Positions 44,701-53,586 are shown, numbered from the stretch's first letter. The stretch is DNA of 64,000 bases from Roseobacter sp. MH60115 (GCF_015644665.1 NZ_JADOBQ010000008.1:1-64000), one strand, 5' to 3'. The notes: generated by a model not told the origin, from the letters alone. Numbers and translations: made by a program.

Positions 44701-45121
44701 CGCAGGGACTGTGGCCGCGCGCTTTGCGCCGGGCAGCTTTCTGAAATACAGCGATAACGAGAAACTGACCGCACCGGCCTTCGAGGACCTGACGGCGGGC
44801 GCACGCTTTGTCATCGGCGTGGCAGCAGGCGATGCCGTTGAAGTCCGTCAGCCACGCGACCTGATCCTGATCGACGCGCCAGAGCCGTCGCCGGGTTTCA
44901 CCCCTGCACGCCAGGCGCGCCACCTAGAGGGTGCGGCACCGGATACGGCAGACCTCGGCCCGGCGGCCAGGGTGACACCAGCGCGCGGCATCCGCATCAA
45001 ATCCGAGGCCTGGTGTGTGCCGGACGCGGAGCTGTCGCGCGCACAGGGCACGTCCGGCCCCTATGCGGAATTTCGGGGGCGTGGACAGCCCGCAGCCCGT
45101 CTCAGCGAGGTCGGCCAATGA
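41777..45121 (+). CDS. DUF6603-like giant beta-rich protein, unknown operon gene 2
   Basis: A 1114-residue protein starting inside the stop of gene 1. Residues 1-200 are helical; residues ~250-900 are repeated amphipathic beta strands of about ten residues (LGPVGLRAETPQTALSVVYA, AELRVELHIDKAELSLGVTD, LALEVPPVALTAFGVLDT). The block FGFNLLGAGGIVGLNRDVDVDAL with GHPISGAREF-like later blocks, and the sequence ELAFSVGGLHPGFEPPPGFPTLARLGVDLS, match my memory of DUF6603, a family of large uncharacterised proteins. No signal peptide or membrane helix. The strand pattern suggests a lipid-binding or shell-like beta structure. Overlaps gene 3 by ATGA. Confidence 0.82.
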   Translation: MSVRLEDVLLRELGRLMEPLAGLARPGLTLAARDYDQPAGTFKDTTSGFHVRLEDFLTAAGLQVPPFAASDGPVVQLATDLQSVLTNVEKVAQGDATALASIVDDVKSAVAAIKSLAAAHPDLPGPDELAARITEHLTAVYVMAYHPPVAAVTAMLGVLDETAVRDRAPGQFDFAAIGPALADPSGALAAEMGFGTDALAANRFLDRLALLLGSLDLQVDVKDGQSRGLPDGTPADPGADHVLSYELFRHVDPSLLAFLSLRGVPADGTKKPGLKGFIDAIGAGKIEFPLPEDSAALATFEASAETDDLAAVTIRPSGLQVEAGVPDIRLGAKLKRDMVLADLTLGPVGLRAETPQTALSVVYADSKAELRVELHIDKAELSLGVTDADGFLASLLPAGALSAAFSPTIGWSSAAGFFAEAGGAGLSARIPTEIAFGKAFALQAIEVSVGLNDVPNQLSLEVSAGAEAQIDIGPVSATVEGIGVIIDVDLDPAGDGPVARRPRFKPPTGLGLGIDAGPVRGGGYLSFDHPRGRYAGALALEVPPVALTAFGVLDTKMPDGRDGWSLLLFLAARFPAIPLGFGFNLLGAGGIVGLNRDVDVDALFAAVRAGKAGQLLAPEDPVRDASSLIRDAEAIFPVTRGQHVLGPTVALGWGTPQQLLTLDLALALTLPEPLRIILIGTLKANIPNEILPIVKLNVDVAGVLDVSGQRFDLEGRIYDSRIQGIPIEGGFAVRSAWGPAPELAFSVGGLHPGFEPPPGFPTLARLGVDLSKGSRFKLLINGYFAITSNSLQFGAALDLQARAAGFQILAELGFDVLILLDPFQMEAAIRASAAIKRGGDTLCAVRLSGTLSGPGPWRARGSATIEILFFDVDVGFDSSFGEAAQPRIDAKSAWDVLRGRLSDAASWGSGTQADAGDLILGETTGLVLPDAPLELRQDAVPLDLRLEHFGGHPISGAREFRLAHLRDLANREMINAGTVAARFAPGSFLKYSDNEKLTAPAFEDLTAGARFVIGVAAGDAVEVRQPRDLILIDAPEPSPGFTPARQARHLEGAAPDTADLGPAARVTPARGIRIKSEAWCVPDAELSRAQGTSGPYAEFRGRGQPAARLSEVGQ

Positions 45122-47727
45122 CGGAAGGACGTTTTTACAGCTGGATGCGCCGCGGGCTACGTGCCCTGGAGGGTGCGCGCGACACTGTCGAGCTGGACGT
45201 GACAATCGCCGGTCAGAACCCGGTGCGTGCGACGCTCCCGCTCGCCGGGCCGGGGCAGGTGGAAGGCCTGCGCGAGACTGCGGTTGTCGGTGTGGACCCG
45301 GCACCGGGCAGCGGTGATCACCGCGCCGGGGCACTGCCGTTCGTGACCTTTCGCGACCCTGCGCTGCCCTGGAGCATGTCACCCCATGCTCCCGATCCTC
45401 AGGGGCGGCTGACCCCCTGGCTGGCGCTGATCTGCGTGCCGCAGGACCGCGCGACGATCCATCGTGGGCAGATGCTGGACATTCTCGATGCGGATGATCT
45501 GCAGACAGAGGATGGCGCGTCCTTGCTGCCCGACCCTGCGGATGCCTACCTCAGCGCGCATGTGCATGATCCGGACGGCGCTGCGGGCGATGCGGATCCG
45601 GGCGCGCGGGCCGTTTCGCGCCTTGTCTGCCTGCAGCAGCTGGTATCGGGGACTGCCTATTTTGCCTGTGTGGTGCCGCTGTTCGAGGCGGGCCGCCGTG
45701 CGGGGCTGGAGATCGATCCCGGAGATGCCGACGGTTTTGCCTGGGATCTGGCCAACCCGCGCCTGCGCACGCCGGTCTATCATCATTGGCGCTTTTCCTG
45801 TGGGCCGGGGCGCGGGGTCGAGGATCTGCTGCGCGATCTGTCGGCGCAGGCCCTCGACAACTCCGCAGCAGCCGAGGTCGCGGTGGCCGACCGTTTCAGT
45901 GACCCCGTGCCGTCCCTCTCCGGCACCAAACTGCCGCTGCGCACACTGTTCTCGCCCGTGGATCCCCCATCGCCAACGCCCCTGCGCGCGCTGACGCCTG
46001 CGTTGAAAGCGACGGACGGGCAGGGCGACGTTCAACTCCCGCTGCCCTCCTACGGTGCGGCGCAGGCCAAGGCCGAAGATGCTAGCGATGATGCCGCGCC
46101 GCGCTGGTTCAGAGAAGTGAACCGTGATCCGAGCTTGCGCCGTCTTGCGGGTGTCGGGGCGGCGCTGGTGCGCACGCAGCAGGATGCGATGGTCGGTTTC
46201 GTGCGCCAAAGCGCTGGTGCGATTGACGAAGCAAACGCGATCCTCGGACGCGCCCATGCGGCCAAGGCGATGAATCGTGGGTTGACGGCAGCTCTGGCGA
46301 AGGCGGATGCCCCCACCTTGACCCTGTTCGCAATGCCTGCGGCGGACCGGATGCGGGTCGGCAGCGGCGCGGCGCGCAAACCGCTGGGGGCGGCGCTGGC
46401 AGGCAGGGACCTTGCCGTCTTGTCGGCACCGGATCTGACCCGGCGGGCCTCGCGTCGCGGTGTCGATGCTGCGGCGCTGGCGCAGGCCTTCGAGCGGGTC
46501 GGTACGGAAATGGCAGATGGTCACGATGTGGCCGGCGCCAGCATCGCGCCGGAACTCGCCACTGGCATGATTGACGCAGGGCAGGCCAGCAGCATTCCCG
46601 CCGCAGCACCCGACGCGCGCAGGTTTGCCGATCTCTTGGCCGATCTTGCCGACAACGGGTTGCGCGATCTCGACACAAAAGCAACGGAGACGCCGCCGGA
46701 GGTGACCGCCTGGGCGGACGGGCTCCGCGACAACAGCGCGCAGCCGTCGCGCAGAGACGAGCCCGGTTCGGTGGATGATCCGCTCGGCCTGGCGCAGGAC
46801 ATTGCCTCGGCCCTTGATCCCGACCGCTCCGTACCGCCCCGGATTGCGGCGCGGCTGGACGGCGCGGGGATCGATCCGGAGGCCCCGCTGCCCAGTCGCG
46901 TTCTGACAGAGCCTGTCTGGCCGGAACCGGTGATTGACCAAGTGCTGAAGATGGCGCCCGATGTCCTGGCGCCCGCCCTGTCGCAGATACGCGAGGATTC
47001 GATTGTCGGCATGCGCTATGACGCCGCCGCGATGGAAGCGATCATGGTGGGGGCCAATCACGAGTTGATGCGTGAGCTGCGCTGGCGCGGTCTGCCCTGC
47101 GAGGTTGCGGTCTCGCCCGTGCGGCGCGCCTTCCCGGCCCCGACCCGGGGCGGCACGCTCGACCCGGACCTCCTGCCCCTGCGCAACTGGGGCGACACAC
47201 CTTTGGGATCACACGCCGCTCAGGGGGCGGATGCGCAAGGGGCGGGCGTGGATTTCGTGGCGATCATGCGCTCTTCGCTGATCCGCCGGTTCCCGGATGT
47301 GACGGTGACCTTGAACCGCGCGGTCGAGGACGGGCAGGGCAGAGCACTGGACGCGCGCCGTCAGCCTGTGGCCCCCGCAATCACCGGCACCCTGGGGGAG
47401 GACCTGATCTATTTCGGCTTCCCCCCCGTTGGCGATCTGATGGCGGATGCGGGCTGGTTTTTGACATTTACCCAACCGCGGGTCGGCCTGTCGTTCGGGA
47501 TCAACGCCCCCTTGGACACACCGCCACGCGGGGTGGGTGAGCTTTCATCCTGGAATGCGCTGAGTTGGTCGGACCTCCAGGGCGGCACCATCCGTCGCGA
47601 CGCGCTGGATGCCACCCCTCTGGAAGGGTTGCGCTGGGGGTCTGGGGGGGCGGCCATGGCCGGTATTCTGCTGGAAAGGCCGGTGACCGTCGGGCTTCAC
47701 CTCAGCGATCTTCTGACAGTGGGTTAA
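45118..47727 (+). CDS. Large uncharacterised protein, unknown operon gene 3
   Basis: Started at ATG 45118, which overlaps the stop of gene 2, it is 869 residues; an upstream in-frame start would have to lie deep inside gene 2 and is rejected. It begins FYSWMRRGLRALEGARDTVELDVTIAG and has PFVTFRDPALPWSMSPHAP then RLTPWLALICVPQD. The C-terminal part holds a likely conserved block: SSLIRRFPDVTVTLNRAVED, LIYFGFPPVGDLM, DAGWFLTFTQPRVGLSFGIN and WSDLQGGTIRRDALDATPLEGLRWG. I recall such motifs in large hypothetical proteins of other bacteria but know no function. No signal peptide, no membrane segment and no catalytic motif are recognisable. Confidence 0.82.
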   Translation: MTEGRFYSWMRRGLRALEGARDTVELDVTIAGQNPVRATLPLAGPGQVEGLRETAVVGVDPAPGSGDHRAGALPFVTFRDPALPWSMSPHAPDPQGRLTPWLALICVPQDRATIHRGQMLDILDADDLQTEDGASLLPDPADAYLSAHVHDPDGAAGDADPGARAVSRLVCLQQLVSGTAYFACVVPLFEAGRRAGLEIDPGDADGFAWDLANPRLRTPVYHHWRFSCGPGRGVEDLLRDLSAQALDNSAAAEVAVADRFSDPVPSLSGTKLPLRTLFSPVDPPSPTPLRALTPALKATDGQGDVQLPLPSYGAAQAKAEDASDDAAPRWFREVNRDPSLRRLAGVGAALVRTQQDAMVGFVRQSAGAIDEANAILGRAHAAKAMNRGLTAALAKADAPTLTLFAMPAADRMRVGSGAARKPLGAALAGRDLAVLSAPDLTRRASRRGVDAAALAQAFERVGTEMADGHDVAGASIAPELATGMIDAGQASSIPAAAPDARRFADLLADLADNGLRDLDTKATETPPEVTAWADGLRDNSAQPSRRDEPGSVDDPLGLAQDIASALDPDRSVPPRIAARLDGAGIDPEAPLPSRVLTEPVWPEPVIDQVLKMAPDVLAPALSQIREDSIVGMRYDAAAMEAIMVGANHELMRELRWRGLPCEVAVSPVRRAFPAPTRGGTLDPDLLPLRNWGDTPLGSHAAQGADAQGAGVDFVAIMRSSLIRRFPDVTVTLNRAVEDGQGRALDARRQPVAPAITGTLGEDLIYFGFPPVGDLMADAGWFLTFTQPRVGLSFGINAPLDTPPRGVGELSSWNALSWSDLQGGTIRRDALDATPLEGLRWGSGGAAMAGILLERPVTVGLHLSDLLTVG

Positions 47728-47743
47728 GGGAGGGGCCGTCGCT

Positions 47744-50700
47744 ATGCCATTCGAGTTTCAGATCGAAGATGTCTTCTCGATCACCGGGCGTGGCACCGTC
47801 GTCGTCGGCCGGGTTCTTTCCGGCGAAATATCGGTCAACGATATAGCCCGCGTGCCTTTGGTGGACGGTACGCTGCGCGCGACACGTATCACCGGGATCG
47901 AAGCCTTCCGCCGGGTGCAGGACAACGTCAAGGCGGGGGAGCAGGCCGGGCTGTTACTGGAGCGTATTGAAAAAGCGCTGATCCAGGAGGATGGCGTGCT
48001 CCGCTCAGAGGATGTGACGGAGAAAACCCAGTCCCTTGAGACCGTAGAACTCTCCCATTCCGGTTCCGATGCGCCGTTGATGTTATTGCCGCTCAGGATC
48101 GAGACCGCAGCGAATGAAAAAGGCCTGCGCATTCGGGTCTTTCCCGATGCGATGCACGGCGACACTCGGCGTCCGGGTTTCTCTCCCGATGAGTTGGCCG
48201 CGGGCGACGAGTGGCGCGACGCTCGGGGGGCTGCGGCGCGCGCGGATCTGCGCCGCGAGATGGAGCAGCGCTTTGGTGTGCCGCGCGCCTATGCCATCCG
48301 GAAGGCTGCAGAGGCCGGTGCCCTGACGCCGGGTAGTCCAGATCAGCCGCGTCCTGTGGCACGTGATCTGCCGGAACGGCTGGTTTTTCATGTACGACAG
48401 CCCGATGGCGCGTCCTTCACCGTCGCCGGGGAGCGGATCCCACGGGATCTGCCCATGGGACCCGGACCGGGCGATACGGGGCTGATGGACGATCCGCGTG
48501 ATCCGCTGTTCTGGCTTGCCGATTTTGATCGGGCGCAGGCGGTCGGTATGGCCGCCGAGATTGCATTTGACGATGCGCTGGCGGCGGACGCGGTTGCAGA
48601 TGTGACCGTTTTCGGGACCGGTGACGGTGACCTTGCCGGTCTGTTGGAGCGACTTGCGGAAGGGGCGGGGCTGTCGGCGCTGCATCCGGGGCAACTGACC
48701 AAAGGTCCGTCCGCTGCGCAAGGTGGCCCGTTTCAAGAGATCAAGACGTCAGGCCCTGACGCGTTGGCCGCGCTGGCAGGGACCGACGTGCCCGACACAT
48801 TGGGCGCGGCCCGAACGCCGGACAGGATCACCCAGGCCGTGATCACAATTCTGTGGGAAGCCGCCTTGCGCCCGGGATTTGTTGCCGATCAGGTCTTTGG
48901 CGAGGACGCGGGCCTGGATGACAGCGTCCAAAGCCTCGCTGCGATCCGGCAGAGCCTTTCGGAGCTGCTACCGCCGCCGGGTGAATTGCCGATCCTGCAG
49001 GTCGGGCGCACCCCGGTTGGGCTGATGCGTTTGTCTGCTGCCCCGGCAGAGGAGGCACCGGAATGGCTGGGCCGGATCACCGCTGCCATCCGCGCGGGGC
49101 TGAAGCCGCTGGCCGCTGCCGCCGCGCAGGCCCGTCCCGACCCTGACGGCGGGGCGGACAGCCTTGTCGAAACCCTCGCGCGTATGCCTCTTGGTCATGC
49201 GTGGCGCAGCCGTCTCAGGTGGCACGGACCCACCCTGACGCCGGTTATCCTGGGCGCGTTGCAGGCAAATCAAACCGGGGTTCAGAACAGCCTCTTGGAC
49301 GCCGCGAAAACCCTTAAAAGTGCACAGACCAAAGCCGAAACCTTTGGCTTTACCGCCAAGGACGTGCCCGCGCGTTTTACGGAATACCTCGGCTCCCCCT
49401 TCACCAGCATTGTGTGCGGTCCTCTTGTCGCGGAAGGCGCGCAGGAGATGCCCGACACACCATGGGCCGACGCGCCGCTGGCCCGGCTTTTGGAAGACCC
49501 CGATCATGTTGCGGAGCTTCTACCGCGCAACGCCACCCGCCGTGCGGAAGAGGGGCCCGAACCATTGCTGCGCATCCTTTGTGAAGATGGCTTGCGCAGC
49601 GTTTTGGCCGACCTCTCCGCATTGGTGCAGACGGACGGAATTGAAAAGGCGGTCGCGTTGCGGACCAGAGGCCTGAAAGAACCGCCACAACAGAGTGGCG
49701 ATACCCCGTCACACCGCCTGATGGTTGATCTTGTCACGCGTCTGGGGCGCCCGGTGCGCGACATCCCCAGTGCGCGGGAGCTCCAAGGGCGCGCCCGTCT
49801 GAGCGACCTGGTGCAGCTGATCTCGGCCATCAACGTGCTGCAGGAGGCACCGCAGGCCGCGCTGCATCTGGTGCTGGCAAATCTGATTGACGCCTTCTCC
49901 ACCCGCGCCGATATCTGGATCGAAGCGGAGGCGCGGCTGCGTCTGACCCGGGACCGGCGCAGGCAGGTGAGCATCGGCGCATGGGGCCATGTGGAGGCCG
50001 CCCCCCTGCGCGCCGCTGAGGCGCCGCCTGCAACCTATCACGCAGCACCTTCCCAACGGCTCGCCCGCCTGTCAGGGCTGTTGACGCGGGCAGAGGCCGG
50101 TCTTGCGGCGAGTGGTCTGGAGGGCGTGATCGACGCGGCGTTCAGTGCGGGCAGGGTGCGTGCGGCGCGTGACCTGCTGGAGGAATTGGCGGCTGCAGGC
50201 AGTTTCGAGACCGCCGTGAGCCGTGCCATCGTCGCCCATCTGCGCCACGCGGGTTTCAGCGATGCAGTACCGCACGTCGCCAAAGCCCACCCGGATCCCG
50301 AAGGAAGCACCCGGTTTGACGGGCTTCACCTTCTGGAACACGGCGCGGGCAGCATCGTGGGCTTGGAAAGACCCGCACGCAACGCCTTGGACGCAGCCAT
50401 CACGGCAACACGGGAAGCGGCGGATGTTCTCGGCGCTCTGATCACGGCGGAGGGTGGATTGGCGCTCAGCGAGGGCCGCGCTGAGCGTGCTGCAGGCCTG
50501 TTGAACGCGCGCGGTGCCGGTGCCGTGCCGCCAGCGGAACCGGAAGCCATCGCGCCGCGCCGCGCCGGGCAGGCCCTGCACTTTGGTGTCTCGGTGACCG
50601 GGCAGGCATCTGCCGCGCCCGACCTGCATCCCGCCCTATCCATGGCACCGGCGCTGACGGATATCGCGGCGCGTCTGGTAGGCCCGATGCAGGGTGACAT

Positions 50701-52027
50701 CCGCTTGCTTGCGCTGAACGGCCCACGTCCGGCCCGCACAATCGCGCTTTCCAGCCTGCCCGGCGGTGCATTGGCATTGGTCCGATTGGCCGACGCGGAT
50801 CGCGCCACTCTTGCGGCCATCGGAGAGGTTTTTGCGCTGCAGGCCGGGCTTGACCCCGAAGAGTGGCGTGCAGACGCCGATCAGGCGGCCGAGGATGCGA
50901 TCTGGGCCGCGTCCCGCGTGTCTCGGCTCTTGTCACAAGGCCGCAGTCTCATGGCGGAGGACTTTGACGATGCAGGTGCTGGCAGCCCGGTGGCGCCACA
51001 GCCGGATGCATCGGCGCTGCAAATCCGTATCACCGCAGCCCGCGAAGGGCTGATCACGCTCAAGGCGCGTGTCGATGCCCTTTTGCCGCGCTTGCCGGGT
51101 CCAAACCCGATACCGGATGTCCTCCAGCCGGTACCCGATGTGCAGCGTCCGGGACCCGTACCAGACCCGATTGTGCCGACCGGACCCGTCAGCGATCCAA
51201 ATGTGACGTCGGCGTTGCTGGTCGATCTGATGGTGGCTGGCCTCGTCCGTTCGACCCTCGGGCAGGGGCGCTTTGCCCTTCTTGCGGAGGCGTTGGCGTC
51301 GATTGATGCCCGCTTGCAGGCTGCCGAAGCCGCGCCAACCCCGCAGGCCACGTTGACGGCATTGCTCCACGATATGCCCGCCCTGGTTCCGCTGCGCGTC
51401 CCTGCGCAAAGCGCCGTGTGGCAAAAGCCCTCCCGGCCCGATGCCGGGCCGACGCCAGCGACGCTCGGGCACTGGCTGGAAACCTCCGGGCGCGTCAGAC
51501 CCCGATTGGAGCCGCTCACAGATCTTGTTCTGGGTGCGCAGGATGGGCTGTGGCAGGTGCAATGGCCCGGCCCCGTGCAGGACGGGCAGTCCGACTGGAT
51601 CGGCACGGCCCGCATCAGCGATGACTACCACGCCCATGGCTCCGTGGTCTTCCAGGGCCCGCGTCCGCAGGCGGGCGATGTGATCGAAGGCCTTATGCTG
51701 GATCAGTGGCAGGAAGTGGTGCCGGATCGCACCGCGACCGCGGCGCTGGCGGTCTCGGCATCGGCACCTCCGGCCCGCGCGCCGCAAGTGGCATTGGTTG
51801 CGCCCGCCCCGCCAGATGGTTGGGATGCGTCCTCCGTGCTGGCAACCATCGACCTTGCCGTCGATCTGGCTAAGGTCCGCAGCCTCGGCCTGACCGATCT
51901 GCCCGCGCAATCCGAGGCGGGGCCGCTCTATGGTGACCTTGGCGCTCTCCTGCCGGTGTTGGCAACCGCCAGCGACACCGGGATGTGGCGCGCATTGTGT
52001 GATCCGCAAGAGGAGACGCGACTATGA
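47744..52027 (+). CDS. Giant protein with N-terminal EF-Tu domain-2 barrel, unknown operon gene 4
   Basis: A 1427-residue protein starting at ATG 47744 with the strong ribosome site GGGAGGGG. Residues ~4-90 match domain 2 of elongation factor Tu: IEDVFSITGRGTVVVGRVLSGEISVND, TGIEAFRRVQDNVKAGEQAGLLLERIEK. The GTP-binding domain is absent. Residues ~105 onward contain PLMLLPLRIETAANEKGLRIRVFPDAMHGD and DPRDPLFWLADFDRAQAVGM, then long helical stretches; a proline-rich linker lies at ~1118-1146; the C-terminal part contains DVIEGLMLDQWQEVVPDRTATAALAVSASAPPARAPQVALVAP and SVLATIDLAVDLAKVRSLGL. Overlaps gene 5 by ATGA (52024). I recall similar C-terminal blocks in hypothetical proteins, function unknown. 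Confidence 0.85.
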   Translation: MPFEFQIEDVFSITGRGTVVVGRVLSGEISVNDIARVPLVDGTLRATRITGIEAFRRVQDNVKAGEQAGLLLERIEKALIQEDGVLRSEDVTEKTQSLETVELSHSGSDAPLMLLPLRIETAANEKGLRIRVFPDAMHGDTRRPGFSPDELAAGDEWRDARGAAARADLRREMEQRFGVPRAYAIRKAAEAGALTPGSPDQPRPVARDLPERLVFHVRQPDGASFTVAGERIPRDLPMGPGPGDTGLMDDPRDPLFWLADFDRAQAVGMAAEIAFDDALAADAVADVTVFGTGDGDLAGLLERLAEGAGLSALHPGQLTKGPSAAQGGPFQEIKTSGPDALAALAGTDVPDTLGAARTPDRITQAVITILWEAALRPGFVADQVFGEDAGLDDSVQSLAAIRQSLSELLPPPGELPILQVGRTPVGLMRLSAAPAEEAPEWLGRITAAIRAGLKPLAAAAAQARPDPDGGADSLVETLARMPLGHAWRSRLRWHGPTLTPVILGALQANQTGVQNSLLDAAKTLKSAQTKAETFGFTAKDVPARFTEYLGSPFTSIVCGPLVAEGAQEMPDTPWADAPLARLLEDPDHVAELLPRNATRRAEEGPEPLLRILCEDGLRSVLADLSALVQTDGIEKAVALRTRGLKEPPQQSGDTPSHRLMVDLVTRLGRPVRDIPSARELQGRARLSDLVQLISAINVLQEAPQAALHLVLANLIDAFSTRADIWIEAEARLRLTRDRRRQVSIGAWGHVEAAPLRAAEAPPATYHAAPSQRLARLSGLLTRAEAGLAASGLEGVIDAAFSAGRVRAARDLLEELAAAGSFETAVSRAIVAHLRHAGFSDAVPHVAKAHPDPEGSTRFDGLHLLEHGAGSIVGLERPARNALDAAITATREAADVLGALITAEGGLALSEGRAERAAGLLNARGAGAVPPAEPEAIAPRRAGQALHFGVSVTGQASAAPDLHPALSMAPALTDIAARLVGPMQGDIRLLALNGPRPARTIALSSLPGGALALVRLADADRATLAAIGEVFALQAGLDPEEWRADADQAAEDAIWAASRVSRLLSQGRSLMAEDFDDAGAGSPVAPQPDASALQIRITAAREGLITLKARVDALLPRLPGPNPIPDVLQPVPDVQRPGPVPDPIVPTGPVSDPNVTSALLVDLMVAGLVRSTLGQGRFALLAEALASIDARLQAAEAAPTPQATLTALLHDMPALVPLRVPAQSAVWQKPSRPDAGPTPATLGHWLETSGRVRPRLEPLTDLVLGAQDGLWQVQWPGPVQDGQSDWIGTARISDDYHAHGSVVFQGPRPQAGDVIEGLMLDQWQEVVPDRTATAALAVSASAPPARAPQVALVAPAPPDGWDASSVLATIDLAVDLAKVRSLGLTDLPAQSEAGPLYGDLGALLPVLATASDTGMWRALCDPQEETRL

Positions 52028-53559
52028 CACTCCGTCACAGGATCGAACCGGACTGCCGGTCCGTGCAGGACATCGACCAGGGCGCGCTGGTGCCCCTGGC
52101 CGATCCCGCCTGGATGCTCTCGCGTCAATGGTGGACGGGGGAATTGGCGGGATCTGATGGTGGCACGCCGGTACGGACACGGGTGACATTTTCAACCGAA
52201 GGACTGGCTCCCGCCGATGTCGATCCGCAGTCCGTCGTGCCATCTGCCTATCTGGCTGTGCAGGACGCGCCGCTGAGCATGCGGGAGGCGGCAGCGCTGG
52301 GGTTAAGCATCCTGGCCCGAATGGACGATGAAATTTCCCGCATGGCGGCGTTTATCGAGCAAGGTGGAGACCGGTCGGGTAACCTGCGCGAAGCACTTGA
52401 TCTTTTGTCGCGCAAACGATCGGAGATGCCCGAGGCCTTTCCTCTCGACGCGAACACACCGGTCCTGCGCAGGATGCCACCGCATCAGCGAGTGGACGGT
52501 GCGGCGGTGCGCAAAGCAGTTCTGAATGAGGCCCCGGAGGCCCGCAGGTTGCTGAGCGACGGCGTCCAACTCTGGGTACGCGGACAGGGGGAAGGCGGCG
52601 CGGCCTTTTCTGCAGAAACCGCCCGCCACAGCGCGCAGATCAACACTGCCACCGATGTGATCGAGATCAAGGAGGCCCGGGGCCCAAGGCTGCACTGGTC
52701 CGAGGTCCAAGGATACGACGTCTGGGAAGAGGCGGCGACTGAAACCCGCGCCAGCGCGCCGGTGCGCCTGTCCTATGCGGGTGACGCACCTGCCGCGTGG
52801 TGGGGGCTGGAAGAGACAGGTGTCGCTTACACCTCTGCACCAGCGGGACCGTCCGATCTAGGGCAGTTGCTGATTGCCACAGCCTTTGCCCATCCCGGCG
52901 CGCTTGGGTGGCTTGTGACCGTGGATACATCGGCCAATTCGCTCTTACATGTCGGCGAGGTTGCGCTTTTTGATGGCTTTGGTCGGGAAACGACGGTGAC
53001 GCGCGCCGACAAAGGCGCTGCTGTGGCTTGGAAAGACGACAGTGCTGCCCAGTGGATGCCGCTGCTCGCCGATGCGCCGCTCTTGGAAGGGGCGCCGACC
53101 GATCTCATTGCCTTTGGCCTTGATGAGACTGACAATATTGTCTGGATGGAAGAGCGCATCGTGCCGGATGCCGATGGCCGCGGCACACATCCAAAGCCCG
53201 CGCGCCCGGATCGCAGCACATCTGATCCGGTGTTTGCGCTGCGTGTTCCGTCGCCCTCTACCTGGCATCCATATCTTTTGCAGGCGGATGGCACGCTCTT
53301 GCGCCAATCGCTGCCCCGTCATGCCCAGGGGGGCACCCTCGATGCCGTGGCGCCCGGCGCATCGCTTGCGCCCGAAAGAATGGCGCTGATCCCGCAGCAA
53401 ATCCCGCCCAAGGGGTTCGCGCTTCAAAGGCGGTGGGTGCTGGGCCGTGCGCCGGACGGATCGCGTCAGGTATGGCGCGTGAACGGCACGGCGGATGCAA
53501 AACTCAGCGGCAGCGCAGGGCTTGCGCATGACCTCGTGCTCTATCCCCAGGCGCAGTAG
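52024..53559 (+). CDS. Uncharacterised protein with WMLSRQWWTGE motif, unknown operon gene 5
   Basis: A 511-residue protein starting inside the stop of gene 4. Near the N-terminus is IDQGALVPLADPAWMLSRQWWTGELAGSDGGTPV, which I associate with a family of uncharacterised proteins (general form W-L-x-R-Q-W-x-x-G-E), then helical segments (AAALGLSILARMDDEISRMAAFIEQGG). The second half is beta-rich with SEVQGYDVWEEAATETRASAPVRLSYAGDAPAAWWGLEETGV. No signal peptide, membrane helix or enzyme motif. It ends the five-gene operon, 27 bases before a perfect 7-bp inverted repeat. Confidence 0.82.
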   Translation: MTLRHRIEPDCRSVQDIDQGALVPLADPAWMLSRQWWTGELAGSDGGTPVRTRVTFSTEGLAPADVDPQSVVPSAYLAVQDAPLSMREAAALGLSILARMDDEISRMAAFIEQGGDRSGNLREALDLLSRKRSEMPEAFPLDANTPVLRRMPPHQRVDGAAVRKAVLNEAPEARRLLSDGVQLWVRGQGEGGAAFSAETARHSAQINTATDVIEIKEARGPRLHWSEVQGYDVWEEAATETRASAPVRLSYAGDAPAAWWGLEETGVAYTSAPAGPSDLGQLLIATAFAHPGALGWLVTVDTSANSLLHVGEVALFDGFGRETTVTRADKGAAVAWKDDSAAQWMPLLADAPLLEGAPTDLIAFGLDETDNIVWMEERIVPDADGRGTHPKPARPDRSTSDPVFALRVPSPSTWHPYLLQADGTLLRQSLPRHAQGGTLDAVAPGASLAPERMALIPQQIPPKGFALQRRWVLGRAPDGSRQVWRVNGTADAKLSGSAGLAHDLVLYPQAQ

Positions 53560-53586
53560 GCTGCTTGGTTGACATCTGATGGCAGC

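Noticed and set aside
42119-44923. 934-codon minus-strand frame inside the unknown operon
   Set aside because: Antisense to gene 2, low-complexity Arg/Gln/His composition, no start site; treated as a GC-rich shadow.
45013-45117. Upstream extension of gene 3 of the unknown operon
   Set aside because: It would run inside the C-terminus of gene 2 for 105 bases with no ribosome site; ATG 45118 overlapping the gene 2 stop is the natural coupled start.
39516-53559. Type VI secretion, extracellular contractile injection or prophage
   Set aside because: No sheath, tube, baseplate, VgrG, ClpV, LysM or DUF4157-type gene is present in or near the operon; an apparatus role cannot be claimed from these genes.
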